Below are positions 1 to 6,214 of a stretch of 6,967 nucleotides of DNA, piece by piece. The position numbers were made by a program, and so were the translations under genes. Source of the stretch: Clostridia bacterium (GTDB lineage: Bacteria > Bacillota_A > Clostridia > Christensenellales > CAG-138); the NCBI GenBank assembly GCA_017553815.1, contig JAFZJT010000112.1:1-6967 (forward strand). Direction: 5' to 3'. The notes under the pieces are model-generated. The model ran no database searches. It was not told the DNA's origin and was given only the letters and a program-made list of their open reading frames with translations. Each line of letters starts with the position of its first letter. The first letter of the stretch is position 1.

Positions 1-455
1 AATGCGTCGAGCTTGGCGTATTTGCCGTTTGCCCGGTTCAAATGAAACGCTGCGTTGTTAAGGGCGAACGGAATGCCGCAAAGCTCGAGAGGTACAACCG
101 TGTTTCGCATGAGGCGGCAAAGCAATGCGGAAGGGCGTACGCGCCGAAGGTCATCAATGCAAAGAGCCTGTCAGAATGTGCGCTCGATGAGTTCGATCTT
201 GTTTTGCTCGCATACGAGGATGAGGACGATAACAGTTTAAAAAACGTTCTGTTATCGAAGAAATCTGCGCTCAAAGAGGGCGCGGATATCGCGATAGTGA
301 TAGGTCCAGAGGGAGGTTTCGACCCATCCGAGGTCGAATATGTGCTTTCTAAAAACAAAAACGTATTTTCCGTTTCACTTGGTTCGCGCATCCTGCGCAC
401 CGAAACTGCCGGGATGGCTATGCTCGCGATGCTTATGTACGAGCTGGAGGGCTGA
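1..455 (+). CDS. rsmE: RsmE, 16S rRNA (uracil-1498-N3)-methyltransferase, C-terminal part
   Basis: The gene is open from the left edge (complete codons from base 3) and ends in TGA at 453–455, so its 5' end lies outside the window. About 150 residues are visible against roughly 240–250 for the family, which covers most of the SPOUT methyltransferase domain. RsmE uses S-adenosylmethionine to methylate N3 of U1498 in 16S rRNA. Visible signatures are ELGV near the left edge, EEAAKQ-like HEAAKQCGR, the SAM-binding loop IGPEGGF (about 300–320) and the trefoil-knot segment LGSRILRTETA (about 376–408). An internal ATG at 42 is not the start, because recognisable RsmE sequence (ELGVFAVCPV) continues upstream of it in frame. 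The usual SERS-like stretch before VVK reads MKRC here, a modest divergence. The stop lies 2 bases before mtaB, so the two are probably cotranscribed. The family call is firm. Confidence 0.92.
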   Translation, partial: CVELGVFAVCPVQMKRCVVKGERNAAKLERYNRVSHEAAKQCGRAYAPKVINAKSLSECALDEFDLVLLAYEDEDDNSLKNVLLSKKSALKEGADIAIVIGPEGGFDPSEVEYVLSKNKNVFSVSLGSRILRTETAGMAMLAMLMYELEG

Positions 456-457
456 GG

Positions 458-1810
458 ATGAATATTTCGATCATAACCCTTGGATGCCGTGTAAATCAGT
501 ACGAAAGCGACGCGATGGCGGAGCTGCTCTCCGCCGCGGGGTACAGCATAACGAGTGACCCTTCCATAGCGGATGTCTGTATCGTCAACACCTGCACCGT
601 AACAAATATCGCCGACAGGAAATCCCGCCAAATGCTCTCAAAGGCGCACAGGCTGAACCCCGATGCAAAGCTTATCGCGGCGGGCTGCTGGAGCCAGCGC
701 AGTCCCGAACAGGCGGCCAATATCGATGGTGTGGACGCTGTTCTCGGAAGCACGGATCGCTCGAAAATAGTTGAAATTATAGAGGAACTATTTAACACAC
801 CCGTTGAGGACGGCGCTGATACGCTCGGAGAAGACTCCGAATCAATAAATTTCAAGATCCATACTCGCGATATAATGAGAGAGACGGAATTTGAAGAACT
901 CTCCGCCGCACGCGTGGGAAGGATCCGCGCCTACCTTAAGATACAGGACGGCTGCAATAAGTTCTGCACCTACTGCGCGATACCGTATGCTCGCGGAAGG
1001 CTTCGCTCAAGAAGCCTTGCCTCCGTCCGCTCGGAAGCTGAAAAGCTTAATGCCGAGGGATTTGTTGAGGTAGTTTTGACGGGTATACATCTCATGAGCT
1101 ATGGCGTGGACTTCAAAGACGGCACGAATATCGCGGATGCGGTGAATTGCTTCTCGGGTCTTGAAAACATAATGCGGATACGCTTCGGCTCGCTTGAACC
1201 CCATCTGATGACGGATGAGATAATCGCGGAGCTTGCGAAGGAGAAGCGGATATGCCGCCAGTTCCACCTTTCGCTTCAAAGCGGCTCGGATACCGTTCTT
1301 GAAAGGATGAATCGCGGCTATACATCAAAGCAGTATATTGAGATCTGCGATTCGCTTCGCAAAGCATTCGGAGAGGATACTGCGATAACGACGGATATAA
1401 TCGCGGGATTCCCGGGTGAGACCGAGAAAGAACATCTTGAAACAATAGCTTTTATGAAAGCCGTTCCGCTTGCAAGGGCACATATCTTTCCTTATTCAAG
1501 GCGAAGCGGCACCAAGGCAGCGGCGATGCCGGATCAGCTTTCGAACGCCGAAAAGAGCCGAAGGGCGGGGGAGCTGATCGCGGTCTCAAGGGAGCTTGAG
1601 CGCGCTTATATCTCAATGTATTTGGGAAGGGTAGAGACCGTGCTTGTGGAGGAAACCGAAAACGGGGCTTCATTCGGCTGCACCGATACCTACGTCAAAG
1701 CAATCATCGATACCGAACTTCCGCCGAATACGCTTGCGCGGGTTCAAATAGAAAAAATAAAGGAGGAAAACGATGGAGAATTGTCTCTTTTGTCGCATCG
1801 CATCGGGTGA
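458..1810 (+). CDS. mtaB: MtaB, tRNA t6A37 methylthiotransferase (radical SAM)
   Basis: This enzyme converts t6A to ms2t6A at position 37 of ANN-decoding tRNAs, next to the anticodon, using S-adenosylmethionine and two [4Fe-4S] clusters in the cytoplasm. The 450-residue length is normal for the family. The N-terminal UPF0004 domain holds the auxiliary-cluster cysteines C10 (TLGCRVNQYES), C46 (VNTCTVT) and C77 (AAGCWSQ). The radical SAM motif CNKFCTYC places C166, C170 and C173. IIAGFPGETE (about 314–323) and HIFPYSRRSGT (about 342–352) follow, and a TRAM-type RNA-binding domain occupies about 385–450. ADRKSRQ after the second cysteine and the TLGCRVNQ start favour MtaB over MiaB or RimO. The start at 458 has GGAGG at 446–450, 7 bases away. 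The last 38 bases overlap the HIT gene in another frame. C41 is an extra cysteine whose role I cannot judge. Confidence 0.93.
   Translation: MNISIITLGCRVNQYESDAMAELLSAAGYSITSDPSIADVCIVNTCTVTNIADRKSRQMLSKAHRLNPDAKLIAAGCWSQRSPEQAANIDGVDAVLGSTDRSKIVEIIEELFNTPVEDGADTLGEDSESINFKIHTRDIMRETEFEELSAARVGRIRAYLKIQDGCNKFCTYCAIPYARGRLRSRSLASVRSEAEKLNAEGFVEVVLTGIHLMSYGVDFKDGTNIADAVNCFSGLENIMRIRFGSLEPHLMTDEIIAELAKEKRICRQFHLSLQSGSDTVLERMNRGYTSKQYIEICDSLRKAFGEDTAITTDIIAGFPGETEKEHLETIAFMKAVPLARAHIFPYSRRSGTKAAAMPDQLSNAEKSRRAGELIAVSRELERAYISMYLGRVETVLVEETENGASFGCTDTYVKAIIDTELPPNTLARVQIEKIKEENDGELSLLSHRIG
1759..1766 (+). promoter_or_regulatory. Ribosome binding site of the HIT gene, inside mtaB
   Basis: AAAGGAGG ends 6 bases before the ATG at 1773 and is a near-ideal anti-16S match. 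It lies wholly within the mtaB coding sequence, where it encodes part of KIKEEND. It fixes the HIT start at 1773 and makes the 38-base gene overlap credible rather than an annotation artefact. Confidence 0.8.
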
Positions 1811-2108
1811 GATACCCTCAAGCAGGGTGTATGAGGATGAAAAAGTTCTCGCGTTTCGCGATATCGATCCGCAGGCGCCCGAACATGTGCTTGTGATACC
1901 CAAGCAGCATTTCGACAGCATTCTTGACGCCGATCCCGAGACCGTCGGCTATATGCAGACCATCGTTGTCAAGCTCGCAAAGGAGCTTGGGATCGATGAA
2001 AGCGGCTTCCGCCTCGTCGTGAACACCGGCAAGGACGGTCAGCAGAGCGTCAAGCATCTGCACATGCACATCCTCGGTGGGCGCAGCATGCAGTGGCCGC
2101 CCGGCTGA
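1773..2108 (+). CDS. HIT-family nucleotide hydrolase, HINT type
   Basis: This is a histidine-triad protein of 111 residues, the usual length of bacterial HINT-type purine nucleoside phosphoramidases. Such enzymes hydrolyse AMP-linked phosphoramidates and related adenylated compounds in the cytoplasm. The triad HLHMHI is at 95–100, and by analogy with HINT proteins H97 would be the catalytic nucleophile. The C-terminal LGGRSMQWPPG is the classic HINT ending. The N-terminal ENCLFCRIASGEIP carries C4 and C7, which in many bacterial members bind zinc together with histidines such as H46. The start at 1773 is preceded by AAAGGAGG and overlaps the end of mtaB by 38 bases, so translation is probably coupled. 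In many Clostridia the same gene follows mtaB, and its physiological substrate there is generally unknown. The gene is the last of its operon, with a hairpin 14 bases past the stop. Confidence 0.93.
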   Translation: MENCLFCRIASGEIPSSRVYEDEKVLAFRDIDPQAPEHVLVIPKQHFDSILDADPETVGYMQTIVVKLAKELGIDESGFRLVVNTGKDGQQSVKHLHMHILGGRSMQWPPG

Positions 2109-2121
2109 TACAATTATCAAG

Positions 2122-2158
2122 AACCCGATTTGAACGCAATTCAAACCGGGTTTTATGT
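2122..2158. terminator. Hairpin terminator between convergent genes
   Basis: The arms AACCCGATTTGAA (2122–2134) and TTCAAACCGGGTT (2140–2152) pair over 13 positions with one A·C mismatch, around the 5-base loop CGCAA. On the + strand the stem runs into TTTT and then ATGTTTT, a reasonable U-tract, so it should end the rsmE–mtaB–HIT transcript. On the − strand the tail is CTTGATAATTG, less U-rich, but the stem sits only 8 bases past the permease stop. It may therefore serve both transcripts; use on the − strand is less certain. Confidence 0.82.
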
Positions 2159-2159
2159 T

Positions 2160-3461
2160 TTAAAGAATCATGCTCAGAATCGCGATCGCCGTCAACATGG
2201 TGGGGATCGAAACAGCAGCGCCGTATTTGATGAAGTCGGTATATCCGAATTCGACTCGCTGTAGCTTCAATAAACTCATCCACATTATTCCCGCGATGGC
2301 TCCGATCGGCGTAAGAAACGCGCCGATATTCGAGCCGGCGATGGAGGCGTAGAGCGCCTGTATTTGAGCACTCCCGGAAACGCCGCCGCATACTGATGAA
2401 AACAGCACGCTCATCGGGATATTGTTTATAAGGTTTGCGCTCAAAAACGATGCGCCGCCGAAAGTGAACACCGCGCTCCCGCGCATCAGAAACGAAGAGA
2501 GTATTTCGGTTATCCCTGTTTTTTCAAAGGCGAGCACTATCACGAACATTGAGATAACGAACGGGATCACGTCCCAAGGTGCGCGCTTTAGAGTGTTCTT
2601 CATGATAGTCGATCTGCGTTTTTTTATGATGGTGAACAGGCACGAGCAGGCAATTAGGCTCAAGCAGGCGCAGAGCGAGATAAGCCACATCGGGATATCG
2701 ATATAGAGCGAGATGCTCATCAAAACGATGCAAACGATTAGATGGAAAAGCGCCGTGTAAACGTGGAATCGGTTTTTAAGAGTGGCTCTGCCCTCGGCGG
2801 GAGTGATGGGCAAAGCAAGCTTTTTTCGGAAAATGAGCCACATTATGCCGAGTGAAACGAGCGCGGAGGCGAGCGTCGGCAAAATCATCGTTTTAAGGTA
2901 TGAAAAGAACTCGATCCCCGCGTTCGACGCAAGATAGATATTGGTCGGGTTGCCGATAATAAGCGCCATGCTCCAGGTGTTCGCCGCAACGAATTCGCAA
3001 ACGAGGAATGGAACCGGGTCGATCTTCGCGCTTCTTGCGAAATAGCATATAAATGGCGTGAAGGTCAAAACGATTATGTCGTTTGAAGTGAAGAAGGTCA
3101 GAAACGAAACTATTGCGTAAAGAAGGAAAAACAGCGCTGTGCTTCTTGAACCCGCAACGCGAAGCATCCTCGCCGCGACATAGCTGAAAAAACCCGCGTT
3201 GTCGAGGTAGATGGAGATGATGGTCATCGAGATAAGCAAAACGAGTATCTTGATTGGGTTCATGCCGCTTGAATTCGTCAGCCCGCGCACGACTTCATCA
3301 ATACCGAGCTTACCGAACAACACAAGCATGATCGCGCCGAGAAGCGGAGCAAGCCAATAGATATTTATGGACCTTCCGCGAATTATCACGGACGGTTTGA
3401 AGAATATAAGCGCGATTAGCCCCAAAAGGCTGACTGCGGCGATTATCAGAACTGAAAGCAT
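2160..3461 (-). CDS. ArsB/NhaD-type ion transporter family permease
   Basis: This 433-residue integral membrane protein has about 11–12 hydrophobic helices and belongs to the ion transporter superfamily that includes ArsB, NhaD and SLC13/CitM carriers. Visible signatures are FTSNDIIVLTFTP (about 124–136) and IIGNPTNIYLA (168–178) in the first half. The second half has ANLINNIPMS (342–351) and GSNIGAFLTPIGAIAGIMW (376–394), which resembles the ArsB GxNLGxxxTPxGSLATLLW segment. The paired discontinuous-helix motifs fit the inverted-repeat fold of this superfamily. A basic cytoplasmic loop KKRRS lies near 280–284, between the halves. The ATG at 3461 has CGGAGG at −5 to −10 and a good promoter behind it. 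It stands alone on its strand. No arsR, arsC or arsA lies beside it, so arsenite efflux is only one option; Na+/H+ antiport or organic-anion transport are others. The family call is good, the substrate unknown. Confidence 0.85.
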   Translation of the reverse strand: MLSVLIIAAVSLLGLIALIFFKPSVIIRGRSINIYWLAPLLGAIMLVLFGKLGIDEVVRGLTNSSGMNPIKILVLLISMTIISIYLDNAGFFSYVAARMLRVAGSRSTALFFLLYAIVSFLTFFTSNDIIVLTFTPFICYFARSAKIDPVPFLVCEFVAANTWSMALIIGNPTNIYLASNAGIEFFSYLKTMILPTLASALVSLGIMWLIFRKKLALPITPAEGRATLKNRFHVYTALFHLIVCIVLMSISLYIDIPMWLISLCACLSLIACSCLFTIIKKRRSTIMKNTLKRAPWDVIPFVISMFVIVLAFEKTGITEILSSFLMRGSAVFTFGGASFLSANLINNIPMSVLFSSVCGGVSGSAQIQALYASIAGSNIGAFLTPIGAIAGIMWMSLLKLQRVEFGYTDFIKYGAAVSIPTMLTAIAILSMIL

Positions 3462-3490
3462 ATTGCCTCCGAAATTTTCGATGCCGCTAA

Positions 3491-3518
3491 ATTATATCAC
3501 AAATCGCGAAAAATTCAA
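3491..3518 (-). promoter_or_regulatory. Sigma-A-type promoter of the permease gene
   Basis: Read on the − strand, a perfect TATAAT lies at 3496–3491, preceded by TGA so that it forms an extended −10 (TGATATAAT). TTGAAT at 3518–3513 is the −35 (4 of 6 matches), with a 16-base spacer. Transcription would begin near 3484, leaving a leader of about 23 bases that contains the GGAGG ribosome binding site. The arrangement should give constitutive or moderately strong expression unless the neighbouring inverted repeats bind a repressor. Confidence 0.72.
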
Positions 3519-3525
3519 GAAAAGC

Positions 3526-3546
3526 CGACGAGGAATATTTCCGTCG
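3526..3546. promoter_or_regulatory. Inverted repeat between divergent promoters, possible operator
   Basis: CGAC-GA-GGAA (3526–3535) and TTCC-GTCG (3539–3546) form an interrupted inverted repeat around TAT, with two unpaired bases (GA) on one side. It sits just upstream of the permease −35 and about 40 bases upstream of the trxA −10. It could bind a dimeric regulator or form a short hairpin. On the − strand it is followed by GCTTTTCTTG, so a weak terminator reading is also possible. I recognise no known operator consensus. Confidence 0.3.
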
Positions 3547-3551
3547 AAAAT

Positions 3552-3564
3552 GTGATTTTGTCAC
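3552..3564. promoter_or_regulatory. GTGA-N5-TCAC inverted repeat, candidate activator site for the trxA operon
   Basis: GTGA (3552–3555) and TCAC (3561–3564) are perfect half-sites around TTTTG. The centre at 3558 is about 41 bases upstream of the predicted trxA transcription start near 3599, where CRP/FNR-family proteins bind at class II promoters. The half-sites resemble CRP (TGTGA-N6-TCACA), but the gap is 5 rather than 6 bases, and the outermost T is matched only on one side. The regulator is therefore unidentified. Confidence 0.35.
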
Positions 3565-3586
3565 GGTATCGTGCTTCCTGTTTTCA

Positions 3587-3592
3587 TATAAT
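3587..3592 (+). promoter_or_regulatory. −10 element of the trxA-led operon
   Basis: A perfect TATAAT lies in a T-rich context about 75 bases before trxA. No −35 match exists at 15–18 base spacing (CGGTAT occupies the usual place), and there is no TG extension. TTGTCA at 3558–3563 looks like a −35, but its 23-base spacing is too long. The promoter therefore looks activator-dependent. The predicted leader (about 3599–3666) is roughly 68 bases with no recognised riboswitch. Confidence 0.55.
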
Positions 3593-3666
3593 AGCATCAA
3601 CGAAGGGGCTTGATTATAAATGCCCAAACCGCGTTAAACTGAAAACGTCAAACGGAGGTAAATAAT

Positions 3667-3972
3667 ATGGTAAACGTTATAACCAAGGAGAACTTCAAAA
3701 AAGAGGTCATGGAGAGCGAAAAGCCCGTGCTCATCGATTTCTGGGCAAGCTGGTGCGGCCCGTGCAGGATGCTTTCGCCCGTTATCGACAAAATTGCCGA
3801 GGAGCGCGGCGATATCAAGGTCTGCAAGGTAAACGTGGATGAACAGCCCGAGCTCGCACAACAGTTCGGAGTGATGAGCATCCCGACCGTCGTGGCGATA
3901 AAGGGCGGCAAACTTGTGAATCAGGCCGTCGGCGTTCGCCCGAAGGAAGCCATACTCGCCATGCTCGGCTGA
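3667..3972 (+). CDS. trxA: Thioredoxin
   Basis: This small cytoplasmic dithiol oxidoreductase has 101 residues, close to the usual 100–110. The active site WCGPC places the redox cysteines at C30 and C33 within FWASWCGPCRM. D24 corresponds to the buried proton-relay aspartate, and P73 in MSIPTVV is the conserved cis-proline opposite the active site. The sequence spans the normal fold from DFWASW to the C-terminal helix, with no signal peptide. C53 is an extra cysteine. The ATG at 3667 has GGAGG at 3654–3658, 8 bases away. It opens a five-gene run of sulfur/redox genes with no thioredoxin reductase gene in the window. Here it may reduce persulfides or disulfides produced by the rhodanese and flavoenzyme downstream; that is inference from context. 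It could equally be the cell's general thioredoxin. Confidence 0.95.
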   Translation: MVNVITKENFKKEVMESEKPVLIDFWASWCGPCRMLSPVIDKIAEERGDIKVCKVNVDEQPELAQQFGVMSIPTVVAIKGGKLVNQAVGVRPKEAILAMLG

Positions 3973-3985
3973 GAAAGGAAAAACA

Positions 3986-4306
3986 ATGGGCTTTTTCGAC
4001 AGATTCCGCGCACCCGATATCAATTCGGGCGTACAGCAGTTCAAATCAACTCCCGGCGCGGTGCTCGTGGACGTTCGCGAGGAGGATGAATACAGAGAGG
4101 GCAGGATACCCGAAAGCATAAACGTTCCGCTTTCGCGCATTCGCGATATCGAGAACGAGGTTGACAGCCTTGATACGCCGATTTTCGTCTATTGCCTGAG
4201 CGGTGGCAGAAGCGCAAGAGCGACCGCCGCGCTCGTCGGCATGGGCTACACGGCGGTGAACAATATCGGCGGCATAAGCGCCTATAAAGGAAAGGTGGAA
4301 AGATGA
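3986..4306 (+). CDS. Single-domain rhodanese-like sulfurtransferase
   Basis: This 106-residue protein consists of one rhodanese domain, like GlpE or PspE-type proteins but with no signal peptide, so it is cytoplasmic. LVDVREEDEYREGRIPESINVPL (about 27–49) is the typical N-terminal rhodanese block. The active-site loop CLSGGRS places the sulfur-carrying cysteine at C70 and the loop arginine at R75. NIGGISAYKG near the end matches the usual C-terminal rhodanese block. Catalytic cysteine and arginine are both intact, so it should carry sulfur as a persulfide (Cys-SSH). Donor and acceptor are unknown. A ribosome site AAAGGA (3974–3979) precedes the ATG. Its stop overlaps the ATG of the next gene (ATGA, 4303–4306), so the two are probably translationally coupled. 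Since that gene carries a second rhodanese domain, sulfur relay between them is plausible. Confidence 0.92.
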   Translation: MGFFDRFRAPDINSGVQQFKSTPGAVLVDVREEDEYREGRIPESINVPLSRIRDIENEVDSLDTPIFVYCLSGGRSARATAALVGMGYTAVNNIGGISAYKGKVER

Positions 4307-6000
4307 TGAAAAAGATAGTCATTGTAGGAGGCGTTGCGGGCGGAGCGACCGCCGCGGCGCGAATTCGCAGGCTCGATGAAAACGCTCAAATAACCGTTTT
4401 CGAGCGTTCGGGCTACGTTTCGTATGCAAACTGCGGTCTGCCATACTATATCGGCGGCGCGATTGAGGATGAGGAGGAGCTGACGCTTCAGACCCCGGAA
4501 AGTTTCTTTAAAAGGTTCCGCATCGATGTTCGCGTGCATCACGAGGTCGTTTCCATAGATAGGGCGAAAAAGTCCGTCGCCGTTAAAAACCTCGAAACAG
4601 GCGAAACCTTCAAAGAGAGCTACGACAAACTCATCCTATCTCCGGGGGCAAGACCGATTGTGCCGCCTCTTGAAGGCGTGAACGATCCGCTCGTATTCTC
4701 GCTCCGCACGGTCGAGGATACGCTCAAGATCCATTCCTTTATCGAGAAAAACAATCCCAAATCCGCTGTCATAGTCGGCGGCGGCTTTATCGGAGTCGAG
4801 CTTGCGGAGAACCTCTGCGAGCTTGGAACGAGGGTAACAATAGTCGATATGCAACCCCAGCTCATGAACCAGCTCGACGGCGATATGGCGGCCTTCATCC
4901 ATGCGAAGATGCGCGCAAAAGGCATTGATCTTCTGCTTGAGCGAGGTGTTTCGGCGTTTAGATCAAACGGAAAAACCATCGAAACGGTGCTTGGAGAGGG
5001 CGAATCGGTAAGCGCAGATATGGCGGTGATCGCGGTCGGTGTTGCTCCCGATACGAAGCTTGCCAAGGATGCGGGACTCGAGCTCGGCATTCGTGGAAGC
5101 ATCCTCGTAAACGAGCAAATGCAGACCTCGGACGATGATATCTATGCAGTCGGCGATGCGGTGCAGGTTAAGCACTTTGTAACGGGCGAGCCTTCGCTCA
5201 TAGCGCTTGCCGGCCCAGCAAACAAGCAGGGCAGGATCGCTGCGGACAATATCTGCGGCATTGAGAGCGACTTCGACGGATCGCAGGGGTCGTCCGTCAT
5301 AAAGGTTTTCGATATGACCGCGGCAACGACGGGTATAAACGAAAAGACAGCTAAAGCTCTCGGCATTGACTATGAGAAGGTATTTCTTTCCCCTGCAAAC
5401 CATGCGGGCTACTACCCGGGCGGCAAGGTGATGACTATGAAAGTGCTGTTTGAACGCGGCAGGGATAAACTGCTCGGAGCGCAGATAGTCGGCTTCGACG
5501 GCGTTGATAAGCGCATCGACGTTATCGCGACCGCCATCCGTGCAGGCATGAAGGCGAGCGAGCTCAAGCGCCTCGACCTTGCCTACGCCCCTCCGTATTC
5601 CTCGGCGAAGGATCCCGTGAACATGGCGGGCTTCATGATCGAGAACATCAACAAAGGCATCGTAAAGCAGTTCCATTGGCATGAGGTTGAAGCTCTCGCC
5701 AGCGACGGAAGCGTGATCCTGCTCGACGTGCGCACGACCTCCGAATATGACAGAGGGCATATCGAGGGGTTTATCAATATTCCCGTGGATGAACTCCGTG
5801 AGCGCATAAATGAGCTTGAAGCCGGCAAGAAGGTCTATATCATGTGCCAAAGTGCGCTTCGCAGCTATATCGGCTATCGCATCCTTGCGCAGAATGGCTT
5901 TGACTGCGTGAATCTCGCGGGCGGCTACAGGCTGTATCAAACTGTAATGCAGGATAAGCTTGCCGCAGAGAAGGCGGCGCACTGCGGGAAAGAGGAATGA
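4303..6000 (+). CDS. CoA-disulfide/persulfide reductase with C-terminal rhodanese domain
   Basis: This 565-residue flavoprotein belongs to the CoA-disulfide reductase–rhodanese fusions, some of which act as NADH-dependent persulfide reductases (NPSR) releasing sulfide from persulfides or polysulfides. The FAD-binding VGGVAGGATAAAR is at 8–20 and the second FAD motif AVGDA at 282–286. The nucleotide-binding VIVGGGFIGVE is at 157–167; D182 after the next strand would favour NADH (inference). The single redox cysteine is C44 in YANCGLPYYIGG. Conserved tyrosine-rich segments HAGYYPGG (367–374) and AYAPPYSSAKDP (428–438) belong to the dimerisation domain. The rhodanese domain spans about 455–555, with DVRTTSEYDRGHIEGFINIP and the active loop CQSALRS (C515, R520). 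Two ATGs (4303, 4306) could start it; 4306 has better spacing from AGGTGG and would make the redox cysteine C43, as in characterised enzymes. No signal peptide. The family is secure; the exact physiological disulfide or persulfide is not. Confidence 0.93.
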   Translation: MMKKIVIVGGVAGGATAAARIRRLDENAQITVFERSGYVSYANCGLPYYIGGAIEDEEELTLQTPESFFKRFRIDVRVHHEVVSIDRAKKSVAVKNLETGETFKESYDKLILSPGARPIVPPLEGVNDPLVFSLRTVEDTLKIHSFIEKNNPKSAVIVGGGFIGVELAENLCELGTRVTIVDMQPQLMNQLDGDMAAFIHAKMRAKGIDLLLERGVSAFRSNGKTIETVLGEGESVSADMAVIAVGVAPDTKLAKDAGLELGIRGSILVNEQMQTSDDDIYAVGDAVQVKHFVTGEPSLIALAGPANKQGRIAADNICGIESDFDGSQGSSVIKVFDMTAATTGINEKTAKALGIDYEKVFLSPANHAGYYPGGKVMTMKVLFERGRDKLLGAQIVGFDGVDKRIDVIATAIRAGMKASELKRLDLAYAPPYSSAKDPVNMAGFMIENINKGIVKQFHWHEVEALASDGSVILLDVRTTSEYDRGHIEGFINIPVDELRERINELEAGKKVYIMCQSALRSYIGYRILAQNGFDCVNLAGGYRLYQTVMQDKLAAEKAAHCGKEE

Positions 6001-6001
6001 A

Positions 6002-6214
6002 ATGGCTTCAAAACACTTTGCAAAGGCCGACAGAAAGCGCTGCGTTTCCTGCGGCGCGTGTGAAAACGAATGCCCAAAGGATGCCGTCAAGGTTTGGCGC
6101 GGATGCTATGCGGTCGTGGACGAAGGAAGATGCGTCGGTTGCGGCAGATGCGAGAAGGTCTGCCCCGCAGGTTGCATAGTCATGTTAAATAGGGAAGCGG
6201 GGGAGCGTGCATGA
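6002..6214 (+). CDS. 2[4Fe-4S] ferredoxin
   Basis: This 70-residue low-potential electron carrier has two complete CxxCxxCxxxCP motifs: C14, C17, C20, C24 and C44, C47, C50, C54. In the family each cluster takes three cysteines from one motif and the fourth from the other. C35 and C58 are extra. The ATG at 6002 is one base after the stop of the flavoprotein gene, with GAGG at 5991–5994. An in-frame ATG at 5960 would add 14 Arg-rich residues inside the reductase gene and lacks a good ribosome site, so 6002 is preferred. The stop overlaps the next start (ATGA, 6211–6214). Position and coupling suggest that it exchanges electrons with the membrane protein encoded next, taking the place of the ferredoxin domain that NapH-like proteins carry on the same chain. 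This partnership is inference. Confidence 0.92.
   Translation: MASKHFAKADRKRCVSCGACENECPKDAVKVWRGCYAVVDEGRCVGCGRCEKVCPAGCIVMLNREAGERA

Noticed and set aside
42..455. A complete small gene starting at the ATG at 42
   Set aside because: RsmE sequence continues in frame to the window edge upstream of this ATG, so it is an internal methionine of a truncated gene.
38..631. A 197-codon open frame on the − strand across rsmE and mtaB
   Set aside because: It crosses the boundary of two well-recognised + strand genes and its translation is low-complexity and Ser-rich, with no known motif.
3558..3563. TTGTCA as the −35 of the trxA promoter
   Set aside because: The spacer to TATAAT is 23 bases, well outside the 15–19 range. 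The bases fit better as part of the GTGA-N5-TCAC repeat.
3615..3620. TATAAA as a second −10 for trxA
   Set aside because: No −35 or TG extension accompanies it, and a perfect TATAAT lies 28 bases upstream.
3620..3637. A five-codon reading frame (MPKPR) in the trxA leader, after GAAGGGG
   Set aside because: It is too short and its ribosome site spacing (11 bases) is long. Its codons show no run of a regulatory amino acid and no attenuator hairpin follows.
5960..6001. A longer ferredoxin starting at the ATG at 5960
   Set aside because: The added 14 residues are Arg-rich and lie inside the reductase coding region without a good ribosome site. The ATG at 6002 has GAGG at suitable distance and gives the usual ferredoxin N-terminus.
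4963..6090. A 375-codon open frame on the − strand opposite the reductase gene
   Set aside because: The + strand protein has complete FAD, NAD and rhodanese motifs. The antisense translation shows no recognisable domain and is an effect of codon bias.
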